Assembly: GCA_012799265.1 (NCBI GenBank)
Contig: JAAZLP010000485.1
Coordinates: forward strand, 1-9,381
Reading direction: 5' to 3'
Source: Phyllobacteriaceae bacterium
GTDB taxonomy: Bacteria > Pseudomonadota > Alphaproteobacteria > Rhizobiales > Devosiaceae
Length of the DNA: 9,381 bases
Below are positions 5,464 to 9,381 of the stretch, one piece after another. A program made the translations under genes and the position numbers. The first letter of the stretch is position 1, and each line of letters starts with the position of its first letter. The notes beneath the pieces are model-generated. The model did not search any database. It was not told the origin of the DNA and saw nothing but the letters and a program-made list of their open reading frames with translations.

Positions 5464-6461
5464 GCCCGGCGCTCCCGCATCATTCGCCACAGAATAGGCA
5501 GCGCTATCACCACGATAAGCAGCGTCCCGGTGAAGATGGACATAACGATCCCGGGCACATTGAGGAGCCCCAGACCTAAGGTCACAAGCCCGATGATCAG
5601 CGCTGCCAGCACCACGCCGATGATCGATCCGGCTCCACCGAGGATCGACACCCCGCCCAGCACCACCATGGTGATGACGTCCAACTCAAAACCCTGAGCA
5701 ATCGACGGCCGCGTCGACCCCAGGCGCGCCGTCAACAGCACGGCGGCGATCCCGCTCATAAGCCCGGTCAGGCAGAAGAGCACGAATTTGATCCTGTCCA
5801 CACGTACCCCGGAGAACTGCGCCGCCGTCGGGTTATTGCCAATGGCATAGACCCGTCGACCGAAATTGGTGCGGTGCAGCAGGATATAGAAGACGACCGC
5901 CGCCACCAGAAACAGCACCAGCTCGAACGAGATCACCCACCAGACATAGCCCTGCCCGAACCAGGCAAAGTCCTTGGGATAGCCCTTGAAACTCTGGTCC
6001 CCGAGGATGATGAATGCCACGCCGCGGAATAGGCTCATCGTGCCAATGGTGACGACGATGGAGGGTAATTTCAGCCCTGTCACCAGCCAGCCATTGAAGG
6101 CGCCGCAGAGAATGCCGACGCCCACGCCGACAGCGACCAGCGTCGGCGTATCCGCGCCATATTGCAGCGCCAGCCCCATAAGCGTCGACGCCAGCGCAAT
6201 GATCGAAGCCACCGACAGATCGATCTCGCCAGTGATGATCACCAGCGCCATGGCCAGCGCGATCAGCCCCTTCTCGGCGAAGTTGAAGGTGAGATCCGAG
6301 AGGCTCCAGGCATTGAGGAAATAGGGCGATGCGAAGGAGTTGGCGATGAAAATGCCCAGCGCCACCAGCACCAGCAGGCTCTCCCAGCTCATCACCGCGG
6401 ATTTTAGCGGATTGTCGAGACGATCCGGCAGACGACGGCCGGTTGAAGCCAGATCGGTCAC
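5460..6461 (-). CDS. rhaQ: Rhamnose ABC transporter permease (RhaQ)
   Basis: A 333-residue inner-membrane permease of the CUT2/BPD_transp_2 (RbsC-like) family. Hydrophobic segments run through the whole protein. Family landmarks include LIALAMALVIITGEIDLSVA (residues ~66-85), SIVVTIGTMSLFRGVAFIIL, RRVYAIGNNPTAAQFSGVRV before the cytoplasmic coupling region, and MVVLGGVSILGGAGSIIGVV. It would form the translocation channel with RhaP. The start is a GTG at 6459-6461 whose last two bases are part of the rhaP stop (GTGA overlap), with GGAGGG about six bases upstream. It ends in a four-base overlap with rhaU. The rhamnose assignment rests on the neighbouring mutarotase gene and gene order, not on the permease sequence itself. 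Confidence 0.93.
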   Translation of the reverse strand: MTDLASTGRRLPDRLDNPLKSAVMSWESLLVLVALGIFIANSFASPYFLNAWSLSDLTFNFAEKGLIALAMALVIITGEIDLSVASIIALASTLMGLALQYGADTPTLVAVGVGVGILCGAFNGWLVTGLKLPSIVVTIGTMSLFRGVAFIILGDQSFKGYPKDFAWFGQGYVWWVISFELVLFLVAAVVFYILLHRTNFGRRVYAIGNNPTAAQFSGVRVDRIKFVLFCLTGLMSGIAAVLLTARLGSTRPSIAQGFELDVITMVVLGGVSILGGAGSIIGVVLAALIIGLVTLGLGLLNVPGIVMSIFTGTLLIVVIALPILWRMMRERRA

Positions 6462-7438
6462 GCCACGCCCTCCGCTTTCTTGAGGATCACCCGCCCCTTG
6501 CGCCGTTCCCCACGGGCATTCAGCACCACCGCGAGGAGGATCGCCGCGCCCGAAATGGCCATCTGCCAGAACGGGGAGACGCCGATCACCGGCAGCGCAT
6601 TATTGACCACGCCAAGGAACAGCGCCCCCAGCAGCGCCCCGGCCACCGTGCCGCTTCCTCCGGCAATCGACACCCCGCCAATGACGCAGGCGGCGATAAT
6701 CGTGAGTTCATAACCGCTTGCGACTTCCACCGAGGCGATCACATAGCGGGAAATCCAGAGATAGCCGGCCAGCCCGGAGATCGCGCCGGAGATCACAAAG
6801 GCGAGGAACTTGGTCCGCCCCACATTGATCCCGGTATAGACCGCCGCCACCGGATTGACGCCGATGGCATAGATCGCCCTCCCCTGCTGGGTACGCGTCA
6901 TGAAGAGATAAAAGAGAACCGCCACGACGATGGCGAACCAACTGAGCACGGGCAAGCCGAGAAAATAGCCGCGCTGCAGTTGGATGAAGTCCTCGCTCAT
7001 CTGCGCCGCATTCACCCAGGCCCCGCCCGAGATGACGAATACCAGACCGCGGAAAATCGTGAGTGTGCCGAGTGTTACGACGATGGGCGGGATGTCCAGT
7101 TTCCAGACCAGAATGCCGTTGAAGGCACCTAGAGCCGCGCCGACGACCACGCATCCAGCGATCAGCAGCGGGATTGGAATGGCCGGAAAAGCGGCATTGG
7201 TCATGGCGACGATCATGCCCGTCAGCGCCAGGTTGGAGGCCATGGAAAGGTCGATGGAACGGGTCAGAATGACCGCCATCTGGCCCAGCGCCAGCATCAT
7301 CAGGATCGATGTGTCGTTGAAGATCGTCAGCAGGTTGGACGGCTGCGCAAAGCGCGGAAAGCGCGTCGTGACCAGCACCAGCACGGCAAGAATCGCCAGC
7401 GCCAGCCAGAGTTCGCGGTTTCTCAGCAGCCGGTTCAT
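6458..7438 (-). CDS. rhaP: Rhamnose ABC transporter permease (RhaP)
   Basis: A 326-residue integral membrane protein, the second CUT2/RbsC-like permease of the importer. Landmarks are ILMMLALGQMAVILTRSIDL (residues ~45-64), PIVVTLGTLTIFRGLVFVIS, RAIYAIGVNPVAAVYTGINV, the cytoplasmic-loop region that should contact the ATPase, and ACVIGGVSIAGGSGTVAGAL. It ends in a basic tail. It resembles RhaQ in every block but is clearly diverged from it, as expected for an old duplication giving a heterodimeric channel. The ATG at 7436-7438 overlaps the rhaT stop by four bases (ATGA), and its own stop overlaps the rhaQ start in the same way. Confidence 0.93.
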   Translation of the reverse strand: MNRLLRNRELWLALAILAVLVLVTTRFPRFAQPSNLLTIFNDTSILMMLALGQMAVILTRSIDLSMASNLALTGMIVAMTNAAFPAIPIPLLIAGCVVVGAALGAFNGILVWKLDIPPIVVTLGTLTIFRGLVFVISGGAWVNAAQMSEDFIQLQRGYFLGLPVLSWFAIVVAVLFYLFMTRTQQGRAIYAIGVNPVAAVYTGINVGRTKFLAFVISGAISGLAGYLWISRYVIASVEVASGYELTIIAACVIGGVSIAGGSGTVAGALLGALFLGVVNNALPVIGVSPFWQMAISGAAILLAVVLNARGERRKGRVILKKAEGVA

Positions 7439-8940
7439 GCCGCCTGCTCCTCAACGATGCCCGCCGCCAATCTCACCAATGTCTCCGGCGCGAGGCCGTC
7501 ATTGACCAGCGTATCGACCACCAGCCCCTCGCGCATGACGACAACGCGGTCGCTCATGCCTAGCACTTCCGGCAGTTCGGACGAGACCATGATGACGCTC
7601 AGCCCCTGTGCGACCAGTTCGCCCATGAACTCATGCACAGCCGCCTTGGAGCCGATATCGATCCCTTTGGTCGGCTCATCAAGAATGATGACTTTCGGCA
7701 GCGTTGCCAGCCACTTGGCGATGACAACCTTCTGCTGATTACCCCCTGACAGCGTCGACACATTCTGGCTCAGCGAGGACGCGCGCAGGTCCAGCCGCTC
7801 GGTATAGGTCCGCGACAGGCTGAACTCTTCGGCCATGCGCAGAAAGCCCGAGCGGCTGGTCTTGCCCAGGCTCGGCAGCGACACGTTCTTGAAGATGGGC
7901 TCGCCGGTGATGACCCCCTGCTTACCGCGCTCTTCGGGCACATAGACAATGCCGACCTCGACCGCGTCCGCCGGCGAGCGCGGCGCAATGGTCTTGCCGT
8001 CCAGCACCATCGCCCCCGAGGACGGGCGCGTCATGCCGAAAATGGCCTGCATGACCTCGGAGCGCCCTGCCCCGACCAGCCCGTAAAAGCCCAGGATCTC
8101 GCCCTTTCTGACGGCGAAAGAGACATCGTGAAACTCGGTCGGGTGCGATAGACCACTGACCTCAAGCACGGTTTCGCCAATCGCCGTTTCGCGCTTGGGG
8201 AATATCTGGTCGACCGAGCGGCCCACCATCATGCGAACGATGTCGGACTGCGGCGTCTCTTTGATCAGCCCCTTGCCAACCATCTCGCCGTCGCGGAACA
8301 CCGTGTAGCGATCGGCGATGCGATAGATTTCGTCGAACTTGTGCGAGATGAAAAGGATCGCCTTTCGATCCTCTTTCAGCAGCTCGATGAGGACGTAAAG
8401 GTCCTCGATTTCCTTTTGCGACAGCGCGGCCGTCGGCTCGTCCATGATCACGACCTGTGCATCGACGCTCAGGGCCCGCGCCACCGCCACGAGGTGCTTC
8501 TTGGCGATGCCCAGTTCCTTGAGCGGGGCGCCCGCGTCGATCCCCGCAGCCATGGAATCGAGCGTCAGCTGCGCCTCGTGACGCATTTTCTTCCAGTCGA
8601 TCATGCCGAACCGGTTCCTGGGCGCATGACCGAGATAGATGTTTTCGGCGACGCTCAGCTCGTCGAAAAGCACCGTTTCCTGATGGATGGCCGTGATGCC
8701 GTGCTCCGACGCAGAATGGGCGGTCGGCAGTTGAATGGCCTGGCCATTGCGGCGGATTTCGCCAGCGTCGGGCTGATAGATGCCGGTCAAAATCTTGACC
8801 AGCGTCGACTTGCCCGCGCCATTTTCGCCAATCAGCGCAGTGACTTCACCCGCATAAAGCTCCAGCGACACATCATGCAGAGCCCGCACGCCGGGAAAGC
8901 TCTTGGAGATGCCGGAGAGGGTGAGGACAGGCTCGGTCAT
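7435..8940 (-). CDS. rhaT: Rhamnose ABC transporter ATP-binding protein (RhaT), two nucleotide-binding domains
   Basis: A 501-residue cytoplasmic ATPase of the RbsA/MglA type that powers import through RhaP/RhaQ. The first nucleotide-binding domain has Walker A GENGAGKST (38-46), the Q-loop Gln87 (AIHQE) and Walker B VVIMDEPTAALS (163-174), but its signature is the degenerate LGIAKKHLVAVARAL rather than LSGGQ. The second has a degenerate Walker A (GLVGAGRSE), a full signature LSGGNQQKVVIAKWL and Walker B VIILDEPTKGID. Such complementary degeneracy is normal for CUT2 ATPases and should leave one complete active site per composite pair. The start is placed at 8940 (MTEPVLTLSGISKSF); the frame stays open to 9072, but that extension runs through the hairpin region after rhaS and does not look coding. 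Neither start has a strong Shine-Dalgarno. rhaT here is the ABC ATPase, not the E. coli permease of that name. Confidence 0.95.
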   Translation of the reverse strand: MTEPVLTLSGISKSFPGVRALHDVSLELYAGEVTALIGENGAGKSTLVKILTGIYQPDAGEIRRNGQAIQLPTAHSASEHGITAIHQETVLFDELSVAENIYLGHAPRNRFGMIDWKKMRHEAQLTLDSMAAGIDAGAPLKELGIAKKHLVAVARALSVDAQVVIMDEPTAALSQKEIEDLYVLIELLKEDRKAILFISHKFDEIYRIADRYTVFRDGEMVGKGLIKETPQSDIVRMMVGRSVDQIFPKRETAIGETVLEVSGLSHPTEFHDVSFAVRKGEILGFYGLVGAGRSEVMQAIFGMTRPSSGAMVLDGKTIAPRSPADAVEVGIVYVPEERGKQGVITGEPIFKNVSLPSLGKTSRSGFLRMAEEFSLSRTYTERLDLRASSLSQNVSTLSGGNQQKVVIAKWLATLPKVIILDEPTKGIDIGSKAAVHEFMGELVAQGLSVIMVSSELPEVLGMSDRVVVMREGLVVDTLVNDGLAPETLVRLAAGIVEEQAA

Positions 8941-8969
8941 ATTGCTTCTGCGATCCTTCCATAGCGTCG

Positions 8970-9032
8970 CCGCCCCGCTTGCGGGCAATTTCAGACAGAG
9001 AGACGCCATCATGGACCACCCGCAAGGGGCGG
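8970..9032 (-). repeat. Large inverted repeat between rhaS and rhaT
   Basis: CCGCCCC (8970-8976) pairs with GGGGCGG (9026-9032), and TTGCGGG (8979-8985) pairs with CCCGCAA (9019-9025). This is a 14-pair stem with a two-base bulge (GC, 8977-8978) and a 33-base loop. The left part can alternatively fold on itself as CCCGC-TT-GCGGG (8974-8985), so two structures compete. No U-tract follows. It lies about 30 bases before the rhaT start on the transcript and probably affects relative expression of rhaS and rhaT. Confidence 0.55.
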
Positions 9033-9051
9033 TTGATAAGTTTGGGAGATA

Positions 9052-9073
9052 GGCGGGGACCGAAGCCCCCACC
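9052..9073 (-). promoter_or_regulatory. Stable cUUCGg hairpin just after rhaS
   Basis: On the minus strand GGGGGC, TTCG, GTCCCC (complement of 9055-9070) form six pairs, one of them G-U, closed by the exceptionally stable C(UUCG)G tetraloop, with two more G-C pairs (9052-9053 with 9072-9073) across a mismatch. It begins eight bases after the rhaS stop and has no U-run, so it suits a barrier to 3' exonucleases that stabilises rhaS mRNA, rather than a terminator. That role is inferred. Confidence 0.6.
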
Positions 9074-9081
9074 CGTCAGCC

Positions 9082-9381
9082 TCAGTAGATCTTGGAGAAC
9101 TCTTCGATGTTCGACTTGTCGAACTGGAAGGGCGCTGCCATCGCCGCCGAGTTCGTGTCGTCCAGCGTCACTTCGCCGACCTTGCCGATCGAGAAGGTTG
9201 CGCCCGGGGCCGCTTCTTCGCCGTCGACGAGGGCCTTGGCGAGGAACACGGCGGAATAGCCGAGATCGATCGGGTTCCACAGCGCCACGGCCTGCGAAGC
9301 GCCGTTGTCGATGAACTGTTTGAACTCGGATGGCAAAGCGAGGCCGGTGACATTGATCTTGCCGATCAGGTTCTGGTCGGT
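9082..9381 (-). CDS. rhaS: C-terminal part of rhamnose ABC transporter substrate-binding protein (RhaS), 5' end outside window
   Basis: The frame is open from the window edge to TGA at 9082-9084, giving the last 99 residues of a periplasmic binding protein of the Peripla_BP_4 (RbsB-like) fold. The block VTGLALPSEFKQFIDNGASQ followed by AVALWNPIDLGYSAVFLAKA is the family's C-terminal lobe, with the ALWNPxDLGY motif I recall from RhaS-type rhamnose-binding proteins. The tail ends IGKVGEVTLDD, AAPFQFDKSNIEEFSKIY. RhaS would capture L-rhamnose in the periplasm and deliver it to RhaP/RhaQ. The signal peptide and N-terminal lobe lie outside the window. The 141-base gap to rhaT with strong hairpins contrasts with the overlapping genes downstream and fits a higher need for binding protein than for transporter. 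Confidence 0.92.
   Translation of the reverse strand, partial: TDQNLIGKINVTGLALPSEFKQFIDNGASQAVALWNPIDLGYSAVFLAKALVDGEEAAPGATFSIGKVGEVTLDDTNSAAMAAPFQFDKSNIEEFSKIY

Noticed and set aside
6443..7132. 229-codon open frame on the plus strand
   Set aside because: It is antisense to the permease rhaP; composition is rich in His, Asp and Arg, the usual mirror of a membrane-protein gene in GC-rich DNA.
8941..9072. N-terminal extension of rhaT by 44 residues
   Set aside because: The extra residues cover the hairpin-rich gap after rhaS, show no family similarity, and CUT2 ATPases normally begin a few residues before the LxLxGIxKxF motif, which fits the ATG at 8940.

Overview
The window is GC-rich, tightly packed DNA whose gene families point to an alphaproteobacterium, most likely Hyphomicrobiales (Rhizobiales). 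The evidence is a rhizobial-type rhamnose ABC transporter operon in the order rhaS-rhaT-rhaP-rhaQ-rhaU, a DUF3422 protein, a rhizobial-type (Rhizobium etli AnsA-like) L-asparaginase and the tail of what looks like a TIGR03808 repeat protein. A Devosia-like genus is a guess. There is no rRNA, tRNA, CRISPR array, insertion sequence or phage gene.

Left part (1-1173, + strand). The 3' end of a beta-helix-like protein gene is followed by a compact two-gene unit. Its promoter carries a near-perfect 25-bp palindrome just before the first start codon. The first gene (435-788) encodes an unrecognised small protein. The second (about 661-1173) overlaps it out of frame and encodes an unusual regulator: a region with bL12-like layout joined to a HigA-type helix-turn-helix. 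This looks like an autoregulated toxin-antitoxin-like or regulator-partner cassette and is the least explained part of the window.

Middle part (1170-5130). On the minus strand lie a secreted SH3b protein, an L-asparaginase with the complete active-site set of the R. etli enzyme, and a PfkB kinase resembling sulfofructose kinase YihV. A hairpin followed by six U residues sits between the SH3b gene and the asparaginase start codon and overlaps the asparaginase Shine-Dalgarno sequence. On the plus strand is a DUF3422 protein with two C-terminal membrane segments.

Right part (5131-9381, minus strand). This is the 3' end of the rhamnose-binding protein gene rhaS, the two-domain ATPase rhaT, permeases rhaP and rhaQ, and mutarotase rhaU. 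RhaS would deliver L-rhamnose to RhaP/RhaQ, RhaT would power import, and RhaU would convert the beta to the alpha anomer for catabolism. rhaT, rhaP, rhaQ and rhaU are joined by three successive 4-nt start/stop overlaps. The rhaS-rhaT gap instead holds strong hairpins, one with a cUUCGg tetraloop, as expected where the binding protein must be made in excess. The kinase rhaK, which follows rhaU in Rhizobium leguminosarum, is absent here; the operon meets the DUF3422 gene stop to stop.

No stretch longer than 300 bases lacks a gene.
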